Positions 7,843-15,482 of a DNA stretch of 64,000 nt are shown here, in pieces. The DNA lies in assembly GCF_001905845.1 (NCBI RefSeq), contig NZ_LIVZ01000015.1:152818-216817 (forward strand). Direction: 5' to 3'. Within the stretch, counting starts at the first letter, position 1. Every line of letters begins with the position of its first letter. A program made the position numbers and the translations under genes. The notes under the pieces are model-generated. The model was not told where the DNA came from. It made no database searches and was given only the letters and a program-made list of their open reading frames with translations. Source of the DNA: Streptomyces sp. TSRI0107 (GTDB lineage Bacteria > Actinomycetota > Actinomycetes > Streptomycetales > Streptomycetaceae).

Positions 7843-9519
7843 TCAGGACTCGTGGCGGAGCAGGACGTTGTCGATGCGGGTGGACAGGGCTTCGTACGCG
7901 AGGACGGCCTGGCTGACGGCTGCCGGGTCCACGGCGGTGGTGTGGGCGAGCGCCGAGAGCAGGGCCCTGACGTAGCCGGTGTGCACGCGGGGATCCTTCC
8001 AGTCGTCCCAGTCACCGGTGGGGCCGTACACCGGGCGCAGGCTCGCCAGGTCCGCCTCGCCCAGTTCGACGTCCGGCGGCGCCTCGCCGCCGCCCTCGCC
8101 CCATCCCGTGTCCGGGCCGGCGCCGCCCAGGTAGGGCACACGGTCACGCAGGGCGAATTCGAGGCGGCGGGCGATGGGAGCGGATTCCTCGTCCTCGGGG
8201 TACCAGGCTTCCGGGTCGCTCATGAGGGCGAAGACGCTGCGGGCGTGGGTGGGCAGCATGTTCGGCGGTTCCTCCCCGCCGCCCTCCCAGTCCTGCCAGC
8301 CGTCTTCCCTTCCGCCGCGGGCGGGCTCGGGCACGTCGAAGTCGTACGCGCCGGCCCAGTCCTCGCTGTCTTCGTCGCTCTTGTCGTCCTCCAGTTGTTC
8401 GGCGGCCGTGGGCTCGGCGTCCTCGGCCTCCGCCGGTTCGGTGGTGTCGGACACGATGTGGCCTGCGGCGTCCCGGACGGTGACGCGGCGGTTGCCGTTG
8501 CCGTCCGGTCCCCGGTTCACCGTGGTGATCGCGACTGTTCCGTCCGGGCGGTTCTCGACGGTGACGACCACGGTGTTGCCGCGGGCGTCGACTCCCCACC
8601 CCTCGTCGACCAGGCGCCCGCCGGCGGCGGAGCCGGCCGTCGGCCGGAATCGCCCCGCGGCGCCGCCGGACCCGCCGTGCACGACCGACTCCTGACGGCC
8701 CTGGAAGACGGACCGGCCGGCGCCGTCGGCGAGGAGGCGGGTGACGCTGACGTCCCGGATCCGGCGGCCGCCGGGCTGGAGCAGTTCGTCGATGTGGCGG
8801 ATGGTACGGCTGCCGTCGCCGAAGGTCTGTACGACGGAACCGGTACGTCGGGTTCCGTCGGCGGCCGTGACCGTTTCTCGGATCCGCTCGACCACGCTGC
8901 CCTCGGGCATGTCCGCCCACGCGGTGCGGCGCCGGAACCGGCGCTCCCCGTCCGAGGCCACGGTGGAGACCCGCTCGCTGACGCTGATGCCGCCGTGCGG
9001 GTACACGGTCTCGGACCGGGAGGCGATGCGCGTGCCCGTACGGCCTGACTTGCGGGCGCAGGTGCTGGCGGTCTCGCGCAGCCGCTGCCCGTCCGCGTCG
9101 TCCCACCGGCGGGTCACCGAGGCCGTACCCTCCTCCAGCCGGCCGTCGCCCGTGATCCGTGAGCCGTCCGCGCGGACGTCCACGATGCTCCAGCGGCCGC
9201 TCTCCAAGCCGTCCATGAACATCTCCCGGGTGCGCCGCCCGCCCGTCGCGGCGTACGCCGTCTCCGCCGCCTCGACGCCCTCGTCGACGGCCCGGGCCAC
9301 CCGCAGCCTCAGCAGGTCGCGGCGCCGGTCGACCGCCCGCCCCAGGCGCACGGTCGCCTCGTACCAGCCGCCTTCCGGGGGCAGCGACAGCACCGACAGG
9401 ACGCCGGACGCCCCGAACGCGACCCTGATCAGACGGCCGTCGTCGCCCGGCGCCCCGCCGAGCACGAAGCTGCCGTCGGAGCCGAGCCGGATACGGGCCC
9501 AGGGAGGGGATGACGGCAT
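7843..9519 (-). CDS. Large hypothetical protein with beta-rich repeats
   Basis: A 558-residue protein that I cannot assign. ATG 9519 is preceded by TGGAGG at ideal spacing. Residues about 60-350 are built of recurring charged beta-hairpin-like units of the form 'W...DG.R....RR.', such as ERVSTVASDGERRFRRRTAW, RETVTAADGTRRTGSV, QTFGDGSRTIRH and NRPDGTVAITTVNRGPDG. These recall YD/RHS-like or wall-associated repeats without their consensus. An acidic low-complexity linker (residues about 390-460) leads to a helical C-terminal domain ending in IDNVLLRHES. No signal peptide or membrane segment is seen. It lies upstream of the DUF2278 gene and divergent from a membrane protein gene. Confidence 0.7.
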   Translation of the reverse strand: MPSSPPWARIRLGSDGSFVLGGAPGDDGRLIRVAFGASGVLSVLSLPPEGGWYEATVRLGRAVDRRRDLLRLRVARAVDEGVEAAETAYAATGGRRTREMFMDGLESGRWSIVDVRADGSRITGDGRLEEGTASVTRRWDDADGQRLRETASTCARKSGRTGTRIASRSETVYPHGGISVSERVSTVASDGERRFRRRTAWADMPEGSVVERIRETVTAADGTRRTGSVVQTFGDGSRTIRHIDELLQPGGRRIRDVSVTRLLADGAGRSVFQGRQESVVHGGSGGAAGRFRPTAGSAAGGRLVDEGWGVDARGNTVVVTVENRPDGTVAITTVNRGPDGNGNRRVTVRDAAGHIVSDTTEPAEAEDAEPTAAEQLEDDKSDEDSEDWAGAYDFDVPEPARGGREDGWQDWEGGGEEPPNMLPTHARSVFALMSDPEAWYPEDEESAPIARRLEFALRDRVPYLGGAGPDTGWGEGGGEAPPDVELGEADLASLRPVYGPTGDWDDWKDPRVHTGYVRALLSALAHTTAVDPAAVSQAVLAYEALSTRIDNVLLRHES

Positions 9520-9708
9520 GGGGACCTCCAGGGGGTACGGGTGGGGGAGGCGACCGAGCGTAATCAAGCGAGGGCACCCGTCCTGCCGTTGCACCCAGGG
9601 GCGCGAGCACATACGCCCGGATGTGCTGCGGGTTCGGCCGATCGGCACAACCCGAGCGGAACCGAGATGCCGGGGCAACCCTCGGGGCCGTACGAAGGTC
9701 AACTGTGC

Positions 9709-10455
9709 ATGTCCCAGATACTCCACGGCCGCCGTGTCTCCGCCAAGTACGACTCCGACGCGGTCCGTATCGAACACCCCGACCGGCAGGTCGGCATCCC
9801 CCTGGCCGTCGTGCGGGAGGTCAGGACGCCCGAGCCTCGGGTCGTCGAGATCGTGCTCACCGACGGTGCGGTGCATCGCGTCGAGGGCGGCAACCCGACC
9901 GCCACCGCCGCGTTCGCCGCCGCGCTGACCGGTGTCCTTCCCGCGCTGCGGGATCCGGCGGGCAGCGCGCTGGTCACGACGGACGAGTCACGGGAGCCGC
10001 GGCTGTGGTGGGTGCTGACGCCCCTCGTCCTGCTGGTGCTCGCCTACCTCGGATACGCCGGGTGGGTCGCCGCGACGCACGGGGCGCGGATCCTTGGTGT
10101 GGTCGTCGGGCTGGTTCCCCTCGCCATCGGCCTGCTGGGCTTCCTCGGCGGCATCGAGGAGGCCACCCGGCGGGCCGCGCTGGCGCGGCGGGGCATCTCC
10201 GTGCACGGGTACGCGACCGGGCGGCGGAAGAAGACCGTCTACTACAGCTACACCGACGCCGACGGCGGTGTGCACACCTACAGCTGCCGGCGGAACGTCC
10301 AGCGCACCGAGATCGTCTACGACCCCCGGCAGCCGTCCCGCGCCGCGCACGCGCAGTGGCTGCCGTTCCTGCTGATGAAGCTGTTCCTCATGATCTTCGG
10401 CGGTGCGGTCTGGTTGTTCATCGGCGTGGTGATGGTGTTCGGGGTGCTGTGGTGA
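9709..10455 (+). CDS. Membrane protein, DUF3592-like
   Basis: 248 residues. A soluble N-terminal part (residues 1-95, including a PH-like run VGIPLAVVREVRTPEPRVVEIVL) precedes two membrane helices (about 99-121 and 128-148), a cytoplasmic or extracytoplasmic loop and a C-terminal helix (about 218-245). The loop contains GYATGRRKKTVYYSYTDADG and EIVYDPRQPSRA, close to the 'Y.Y....G....S...G.....V.Y.P.NP..A' pattern of DUF3592 proteins. I chose ATG 9709 because the hydrophilic translated leader upstream lacks a ribosome site. It is divergent from the large gene ending at 7843. Function unknown. Confidence 0.75.
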   Translation: MSQILHGRRVSAKYDSDAVRIEHPDRQVGIPLAVVREVRTPEPRVVEIVLTDGAVHRVEGGNPTATAAFAAALTGVLPALRDPAGSALVTTDESREPRLWWVLTPLVLLVLAYLGYAGWVAATHGARILGVVVGLVPLAIGLLGFLGGIEEATRRAALARRGISVHGYATGRRKKTVYYSYTDADGGVHTYSCRRNVQRTEIVYDPRQPSRAAHAQWLPFLLMKLFLMIFGGAVWLFIGVVMVFGVLW

Positions 10456-10495
10456 GGCGACGGGGGCTGCTTCTTTCGCTCGCGGCCCCGGGGCG

Positions 10496-10537
10496 GGCCG
10501 CCTGGTGAGAGGGCCGTGCTCCTCTCACCGGGCGGCC
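10496..10537. terminator. Bidirectional terminator hairpin
   Basis: A 17 bp stem (10496-10512 with 10521-10537, one G-T pair) and an 8-base loop lie between the convergent membrane protein gene and the DapA-family gene. Confidence 0.75.
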
Positions 10538-10601
10538 GTCGCTTTCCCGGGCGGCGCACGTCGTGACCGCAGGGCACGAGGGGCCGGTCTCAGGCAGCCG
10601 G

Positions 10602-11528
10602 CTATGACGTGCCTGCGGCTGCACCGTCCATGAGGGGGTGCTCCGCCAGGTGCTCCAGCATCTTCCGCAGCTGCTCGGTCTCCTGGTCCGGCAGCGGCAG
10701 CAGCGGCGTCCGCGGAGAGCCGGCCCCGCGGCCCTGTAGCCGAAGCCCCGCCTTGATGGCACGCGGCAGGCCATGGCCGACGATGAACCTCAGGAACGGC
10801 AGAAGCTCTGCCAGAACCGCGTCGGCCCGCTCGTCGTCCCCGCGCGTCACCGCGGCGTACAGCTCCAGGACCCACCGCGGCGCCAGGCACGGTGCCGCGG
10901 TGCACCAGCCGGCGGCGCCGGAACGGAACGCCTCCAGCGCGACGGGATTGCTCCCGTTGTAGACGGACAGCGCCCCGTCGGACAGCTCACGCAGGGCACG
11001 GAAGCGGGCGACGTCGCCGGAGCTCTCCTTGACCATGGTGAGGTTCGGGATCTTGCGGGCGAGAGCGACCACGGTCTGCGGCAGCAGGTCGACCCCGCTG
11101 GTGCCCGGGTTGTTGTAGAGCATCATCGGAAGGTCCGTGGCCGCCGCCACCGCCGCGTAGTGCCGCTCGAGTTCGGCCGGTGTCAGCTTCCAGTACACCT
11201 GGGGCAGCACCATGACCGCGGTGGCCCCGTTGCGGGCGGCCACACGAGCCCGGCGGATCGTGCCCTCGGTGCTCCAGTGGGAGACGCCGACCAGGGTGGG
11301 GACCCTGCTCGCGACGGTCTGCAGCGTGGTCTCGCAGACGGCGTCCCATTCGTCCTCGCGGAGGTAGGCGCTCTCGCCGGTGCTGCCGAGCGGGGCGACA
11401 GCATGACTCCCCGCGGCCACCAGGTCCTCGGTGAGCCGGCCGAGCGCGGCCAGGTCGACCTCGCCGGTGGCCGTGTCGAAGGGGGTGATGGGGTAGGAGA
11501 TGATGCCCTTCAGCGGCGGATTGGTCAT
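10602..11528 (-). CDS. DapA-family aldolase/lyase (dihydrodipicolinate synthase superfamily)
   Basis: 308 residues with a TIM-barrel of the class I (Schiff-base) lyase family: GSTGESAYL near residue 50 binds the keto-acid carboxylate, the YNNP motif near residue 143 carries the conserved Tyr, and the lysine in MVKESSGD near residue 170 forms the imine. True DapA is usually elsewhere with lysine genes; here the partner is a class II aldolase, so a catabolic 2-keto acid aldolase or dehydratase acting on a sugar-acid or keto-acid substrate is more likely. Its ATG overlaps the stop of the aldolase gene as TGATG, so translation is coupled. It is last in the operon. Confidence 0.85.
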   Translation of the reverse strand: MTNPPLKGIISYPITPFDTATGEVDLAALGRLTEDLVAAGSHAVAPLGSTGESAYLREDEWDAVCETTLQTVASRVPTLVGVSHWSTEGTIRRARVAARNGATAVMVLPQVYWKLTPAELERHYAAVAAATDLPMMLYNNPGTSGVDLLPQTVVALARKIPNLTMVKESSGDVARFRALRELSDGALSVYNGSNPVALEAFRSGAAGWCTAAPCLAPRWVLELYAAVTRGDDERADAVLAELLPFLRFIVGHGLPRAIKAGLRLQGRGAGSPRTPLLPLPDQETEQLRKMLEHLAEHPLMDGAAAGTS

Positions 11529-12325
11529 CAGAGTTCCACCTTGCCCGAGAGACAGTCGGGGTGGTTGCGCAGGGCTTTGCGCGCGTAGTAGGCGAAGTTC
11601 GCCTTGTTGCGGCGGTCGGTCGACGTCCAGTCGTGGGCCTCACGGGCGAGCTTCGGATCGAGCGGCTGGATGGTGCCGGCGGACATGGCGAGGAGCTGGA
11701 GGCGCGCGGCGCGTTCGATGAGCACGGCCAGGTTGCAGGCCTCCTCGACGGTGGCGCCGGTGACGAGCTGGCCGTGGTGGGCGAGGATGATGGCGCGCTT
11801 GTCACCGAGGGCGGCGGCGATGATCTCGCCCTCCTCGTTGCCCACGGGAACGCCCGGCCACTCCTTGAGGAAGGCGCAGTCGTCGTACAGGGGCGTGGTG
11901 TCCATCTGCGAAACCACCAGGGGCACTTCCAGCATCGCGAGCGCAGCCGTGTGCAGCGAGTGCGTGTGGACGATGCAGTTGACGTCCTCGCGTACCCGGT
12001 AGATCCAGGAGTGGAAGCGGTTGGCGGGATTGGGCATGCCCTCCCCCTCGAGAACCTGAAGGTCCTCGTCCACCAGCAGCAGGTTGTCCTCGGTGATCTC
12101 GTCGAAGCCGAGGCCGAGGCGCTGGGTGTAGTAGGTGCCGGGCTGCGGTCCACGGGCGCTGATCTGGCCGGCCAGCCCCGAGTCGTGGCCGCCGTCGTAG
12201 GCGATGCGGCACGTGAGGGCCAGCTTCTGCCGCGTGGTCAGCCGGGAATCGCCGAAGAATTCGTCCATCTGCCGATTGACGCGATCGACGAGGACGTGCT
12301 TCGGATCGTGCAGAGTGCTTGACAT
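11528..12325 (-). CDS. Class II aldolase/adducin family protein
   Basis: 265 residues. The fold is indicated by the N-terminal substrate and phosphate region (GHDSGLAGQISAR), the zinc-binding His pair in CIVHTHSLHTAAL near residue 110, and ILAHHGQLVTGATVEEA, which carries the C-terminal zinc His. Relatives include fuculose and ribulose-phosphate aldolases and epimerases and decarboxylating family members. ATG 12325 is followed by SSTLHDPKHVLVDRVNRQM. It precedes and is coupled to the DapA-family gene; a perfect 17 bp palindrome lies about 90 bp upstream of the start, and an XRE-cupin regulator gene is immediately upstream, so the operon is probably substrate-inducible. The substrate is unknown. 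Confidence 0.85.
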   Translation of the reverse strand: MSSTLHDPKHVLVDRVNRQMDEFFGDSRLTTRQKLALTCRIAYDGGHDSGLAGQISARGPQPGTYYTQRLGLGFDEITEDNLLLVDEDLQVLEGEGMPNPANRFHSWIYRVREDVNCIVHTHSLHTAALAMLEVPLVVSQMDTTPLYDDCAFLKEWPGVPVGNEEGEIIAAALGDKRAIILAHHGQLVTGATVEEACNLAVLIERAARLQLLAMSAGTIQPLDPKLAREAHDWTSTDRRNKANFAYYARKALRNHPDCLSGKVEL

Positions 12326-12415
12326 CTTCTGCTCCAGTCCAGGGGTCCGGCCTGTCGGCGGGCCCCACGTCCGTGTGCCCGGAGAAAGCGACACCGAGGA
12401 AACTGTGTTCACCAT

Positions 12416-12432
12416 AGGACACCTTGTGTCCT
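12416..12432. promoter_or_regulatory. Candidate operator of the XRE-cupin regulator
   Basis: AGGACACCTTGTGTCCT is a perfect 7-3-7 inverted repeat in the 153 bp spacer between the regulator gene and the class II aldolase gene, about 90 bp upstream of the aldolase start. XRE-cupin regulators commonly bind short palindromes in front of the operon they sit beside. Binding by this protein is inferred from position. Confidence 0.6.
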
Positions 12433-12478
12433 GCGCCAAGAGGTTGAGACGCGTGGCCGGACTCCCCTCGGCCGCGGA

Positions 12479-13063
12479 TCACGGAAGGCGGGAGTGCGGT
12501 GCCTGCGGAGCGTCCGGAGGGAGCTGGTCATCCGCGACGAGGAGGAGCAGGGTGGCGCGCTCGGCGCCGAGGGAGCGGACCTTGTGCGGGGTGGTGGCCT
12601 TGAAGTAGGCGCAGTCCCCGGTGTGGAGAGTGATGGTGCGGGACGGAAGGATGAGCTCGACCTCCCCCTGGTGTACGAAGAGGAACTCCTCGCCGGGATG
12701 GTCACGGAAGGGGACGCGGTCGGCGTCATGCGGGGGGTAGAGCATGAAAGGAGTCATGCTCTTGGTGCCGGCTTCGAGCGCCATGCCCTCATAGCGGGTG
12801 CCGGATTCCTCCTGGTCAGGGGTGAGCGGCCGGCGTTCCCCGGCCCGGGTGACGGTGACCTCGGCGAGTTCTTCGGCCTCGGCGAAGAGATGGTCCAACG
12901 GAACATCCAGAGCCTTCGCGAGAGAGGCGCAGACCGCGATCGACGGGACGCTCCGGCCGCGTTCGACCTTGGACAGGTAACTCTTGGTGACACCGGCACG
13001 CTCGGCCAGCGCTTCCAGCGTCATCAGTCGCTGCTTGCGTAGCTGTCGCACCCGATTGATCAC
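12479..13063 (-). CDS. XRE-family regulator with C-terminal cupin domain
   Basis: 194 residues: an N-terminal helix-turn-helix (residues about 3-60; RQLRKQRLMTLEALAERAGV, TKSYLSKVERGRSVPSI) and a C-terminal cupin sensor domain (residues about 115-185) with EEFLFVHQGEVELILP and GDCAYFKATTPHKV, which carry the usual cupin His/Glu positions. GTG 13063 follows AAGGGGA; an upstream ATG would add a non-conserved basic leader. Proteins of this architecture control small catabolic operons, typically of amino acids, amines or sugar acids, sensing a ligand in the cupin. It is directly upstream of the class II aldolase-DapA operon. Confidence 0.9.
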   Translation of the reverse strand: MINRVRQLRKQRLMTLEALAERAGVTKSYLSKVERGRSVPSIAVCASLAKALDVPLDHLFAEAEELAEVTVTRAGERRPLTPDQEESGTRYEGMALEAGTKSMTPFMLYPPHDADRVPFRDHPGEEFLFVHQGEVELILPSRTITLHTGDCAYFKATTPHKVRSLGAERATLLLLVADDQLPPDAPQAPHSRLP

Positions 13064-13143
13064 AGTTCCCCTTCGTGCCCTCGCCCGAGCGTCGGCCGGA
13101 CGACGCCACAGTATGTCGCGGCGTGCCCCGCGTGTTCGGCATA

Positions 13144-13194
13144 CAGGGCCCGCCTTCCGGATCATGCCTGGCGTGATCCGGAAGGCGGGCCCTG
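13144..13194. terminator. Strong terminator hairpin
   Basis: A perfect 21 bp stem (13144-13164 with 13174-13194) and a 9-base loop lie just downstream of the minus-strand methyltransferase gene and upstream of the XRE-cupin gene. It separates the two units; a second small GC hairpin follows at about 13201-13217. Confidence 0.8.
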
Positions 13195-13266
13195 GCGCGC
13201 GTCCGCGTGAGGACGCGTTACCGGCCGCCGGGCCGTGCCGGTGTCAAAGGCCGGCCCGGCGGGCGG

Positions 13267-14010
13267 TCAGGCGCGGCAGCGCAGCATCTCCAGCGGCGGG
13301 CTCGTGTAGAGGTCCGCCCAGAAGTCCTCGCCGAACTCACGGATGCCGGCTTCCGACACCTGCAGCGGAACCCACTCGACGTCACTGAAGCCGGCCGCCC
13401 GCAGACACCGCTCGTAGACGTCGCGGCGCGGGGCCGTGGAGACGATGCTGATCGGCTGCGGCTCGAGCAGGGCCGTGACCCGCACCCGCGGACCCGTCTC
13501 GATCTCCTCGCCGGTCGGCTCGCAGCGGAACCCGTACCTGTCCAGGGAGGCGCAGTCGAACTTGTAATCGGGATTCTGTGAGAGCACGAAGAACTCTCCG
13601 CCCGGCACCAGGTTCCGGTGGATGTTACGGCTCATCCGCTCCATCTCCGCGATGTCCTCGGCGTAGTTGAGGCACTGCACGCCCAACGCGACGTCGAAAC
13701 GCCGGTCCAGCGACCCCAGCTCGCCGACATCACCGACCTCGTAGCGCACCCCCAGCGGGTCACGCTGCTCGAACTCCTGCGCGGCGGCGATCATCTCGAC
13801 GGAGATGTCGACGCCGAAGACATCCGTGGCGCCGCGCCGCTTGAACTCCCTGCTGTAGAAACCGGTGCCGCACGCCACGTCGAGAACCGACTTGCCGCGC
13901 ACGTCCCCGACCATTGCCAGAAAGCTCGGCACTTCCCCGTAACGCATCAACGGGAGGGACTTGAACCCCTCGAAGGCCTCGCCGATCTCGTCGTACTGCT
14001 GCACGCTCAC
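13267..14010 (-). CDS. Class I SAM-dependent methyltransferase
   Basis: 247 residues. Motif I is VLDVACGTGFYSREF (residues about 42-56), the acidic loop after strand 2 is FGVDISVEMI, and motif II/III are present in VRYEVGDVGEL and LVPGGEFFVLS. The start MSVQQYDEIGEAFEGFK resembles methyltransferases found in small-molecule pathways, including toxoflavin-type ToxA. The gene stands alone: hairpins flank it on both sides, so it is monocistronic. The methyl acceptor cannot be told from sequence. Confidence 0.85.
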   Translation of the reverse strand: MSVQQYDEIGEAFEGFKSLPLMRYGEVPSFLAMVGDVRGKSVLDVACGTGFYSREFKRRGATDVFGVDISVEMIAAAQEFEQRDPLGVRYEVGDVGELGSLDRRFDVALGVQCLNYAEDIAEMERMSRNIHRNLVPGGEFFVLSQNPDYKFDCASLDRYGFRCEPTGEEIETGPRVRVTALLEPQPISIVSTAPRRDVYERCLRAAGFSDVEWVPLQVSEAGIREFGEDFWADLYTSPPLEMLRCRA

Positions 14011-14052
14011 CGTGCCGCCCCCTCTTCACATCAGATCCTGAACGTCGCCACG

Positions 14053-14085
14053 CCCGCCCTCCGCAACTCGGAGGCGGAGGGCGGG
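14053..14085. terminator. Terminator hairpin after the lipase gene
   Basis: An 11 bp perfect stem (14053-14063 with 14075-14085) lies in the 251 bp spacer between the end of the minus-strand lipase gene and the start of the methyltransferase gene. I see nothing else in that spacer. Confidence 0.5.
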
Positions 14086-14261
14086 ACTTGGCCGTGGCAG
14101 AGAGTCTGCTCCGCGGTGTTCCGGCAGCCGTACTGGCAGATGGCACGAAGAAGTCGGCAGGCGACCCTCGCATCACCCAACACCGCCTCGGGAGACGTTC
14201 GGGCGTCGCGCCAGACGCGTGTCGGGTGACCTTGCCGCGCGGTTCTCGCGGCCGCCGGGGG

Positions 14262-14939
14262 TCAGCGGTTGATCATGTCCCGGGTCTGGGCGTAGACCGT
14301 CGCGTCGACGAGCAGGTCCGAGTGGCCGAGGCAGACGGTCCTGGTGTTCGCCGCCCCGGACAGGGGCACGGAACTGTCCGGGTTGATCACCAGGTCGCAA
14401 GGCGACCACCAGGTCGCGTAGCGGGATGAGCCCGGTGTCTCGTCTCCGGAGTTGAGTGCGGCGAGGTAGCCGGAACCGATACGCATCTCGGTGCAGGAGG
14501 TGTCGAAGCAGCTGTTGGCGCTGTCCGTGCCGTGATTGGGGCCGCCCAGCGACACCCAGGCGTCGACCTTGGAGGTCCCTCCGAGGTTCTTCAGGAAGTA
14601 GCGCGAGGAGAGCCCGCCCATGGAGTGGCTGACGATGTCGACTCGGGCGGCGCCGGTGGCCGCGAGCAGGCGGTCGACCTCGGCCGACAGCTGCCGGGCC
14701 GTCGTGGCGTTCGACTGGCGCCAGTCGTACGACCACTGGTCCAGGTGGGAGGACGGCCAGCCGTCGGTTCTGAATCGGTCGGCCATGACGTTCCAGTTGC
14801 CGGCGTCACCGGTGTAGCCGTGCACGAACAGGACGGGATCGGCGGTGGAGCTGCTCGACGCCTGGGCGGGAGCTGGGGCCTGCACCGCGAGGAGGGCGCC
14901 GGCCACGGCGGCGGCAGCGGTCATGAGGGTTTTCTTCAC
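14262..14939 (-). CDS. Secreted triacylglycerol lipase
   Basis: 225 residues with a Sec signal peptide (MKKTLMTAAAAVAGALLAVQ, cleavage after AQA near residue 27). The mature enzyme is a small alpha/beta hydrolase: oxyanion-hole motif VLFVHGYTGD, nucleophile elbow SHSMGG near residues 104-109, a candidate catalytic Asp in CDLVINPDSSVPL and catalytic His in CLGHSDLL. Cysteine pairs (CFDTSC, and C...C near the end) could form disulfides outside the cell. It resembles small bacterial class I lipases/esterases of the LipA type. A hairpin lies downstream and a 540 bp non-coding stretch upstream. Confidence 0.9.
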   Translation of the reverse strand: MKKTLMTAAAAVAGALLAVQAPAPAQASSSSTADPVLFVHGYTGDAGNWNVMADRFRTDGWPSSHLDQWSYDWRQSNATTARQLSAEVDRLLAATGAARVDIVSHSMGGLSSRYFLKNLGGTSKVDAWVSLGGPNHGTDSANSCFDTSCTEMRIGSGYLAALNSGDETPGSSRYATWWSPCDLVINPDSSVPLSGAANTRTVCLGHSDLLVDATVYAQTRDMINR

Positions 14940-15270
14940 GATGGACTCTCACAGTGGGGTTCGGGGGAAGCGCTCGACGGCGCCGTCTGGCTGAAAGACC
15001 GCGTCGGGCGCTGCCCGGGTCACGGGAACACGGACTCGGCCTGTGGGCGTGCGGGAGCGTGCCGGGGGGCGGGTGCGCCGCGGCGGCACGGGGGCTAAGC
15101 GCTGGTGTTCTGAGGGTGGCGAGAGCGTACTGACCAGTAGGTACGGATGGTCAAGAGGTGCGCGTCGGGTTTCTTCGCCTGGTCGCCGCCGAGGTCTTCC
15201 GCCCGTCCCCTCAGGCCTCCCGCGGCTCCCACTCACCCCTGCGGGGTCCCGTCTCCATCCGGTCACTCCT

Positions 15271-15284
15271 CTACCGCTCGGTAG
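15271..15284. promoter_or_regulatory. Candidate TetR-type operator
   Basis: CTACCGCTCGGTAG is a perfect 6-2-6 inverted repeat about 200 bp upstream of the beta-helix gene. Palindromes of this form are typical TetR-family sites, and a TetR gene sits at the far end of the same gene group (18414-19073). I found no second copy in front of that regulator, so the pairing is only a guess. Confidence 0.5.
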
Positions 15285-15339
15285 ACACGGAACTCCGTGA
15301 ATGGAACGCTCCTTACAGAGCGCGGACGGCTCAGACGCC

Positions 15340-15375
15340 GTTCACGACGTTCACGACGTTCACGCCGTTCACGCC
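15340..15375 (+). repeat. Four tandem 9 bp repeats (GTTCACGMC)
   Basis: Units at 15340, 15349, 15358 and 15367 read GTTCACGAC, GTTCACGAC, GTTCACGCC and GTTCACGCC, followed by a partial TTTCACC. They end about 107 bp before the start of the secreted beta-helix gene. They could be a regulator-binding array or simple slippage. Confidence 0.7.
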
Positions 15376-15482
15376 TTTCACCTCCCGCCGGCGCTCCTGC
15401 CCGGCCTGCCTCGCCGCTCCGACGCGGCGACACGTCCTCGTAGCAGCCGAGTCTTCCTCCCTCGCCGAGAGGAGTTCATCCG

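Larger units (their letters stand above)
14940..15482. other. Non-coding stretch between lipase and beta-helix genes
   Basis: Divergent promoter region of 543 bp with no credible gene. It holds a 14 bp perfect palindrome (15271-15284) and four 9 bp direct repeats (15340-15375), both on the side of the plus-strand beta-helix gene, which are listed separately. The half next to the lipase gene shows no obvious repeat. Confidence 0.6.

Noticed and set aside
10602..11528. Calling this gene dapA of lysine biosynthesis
   Set aside because: It is the last gene of a catabolic operon with a class II aldolase and a cupin regulator, so family membership alone does not support the biosynthetic name.
15301..15482. 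Extended start for the beta-helix protein
   Set aside because: The upstream ATG at 15301 is in a different reading context with tandem repeats; the signal peptide begins cleanly at 15483 with a good ribosome site.
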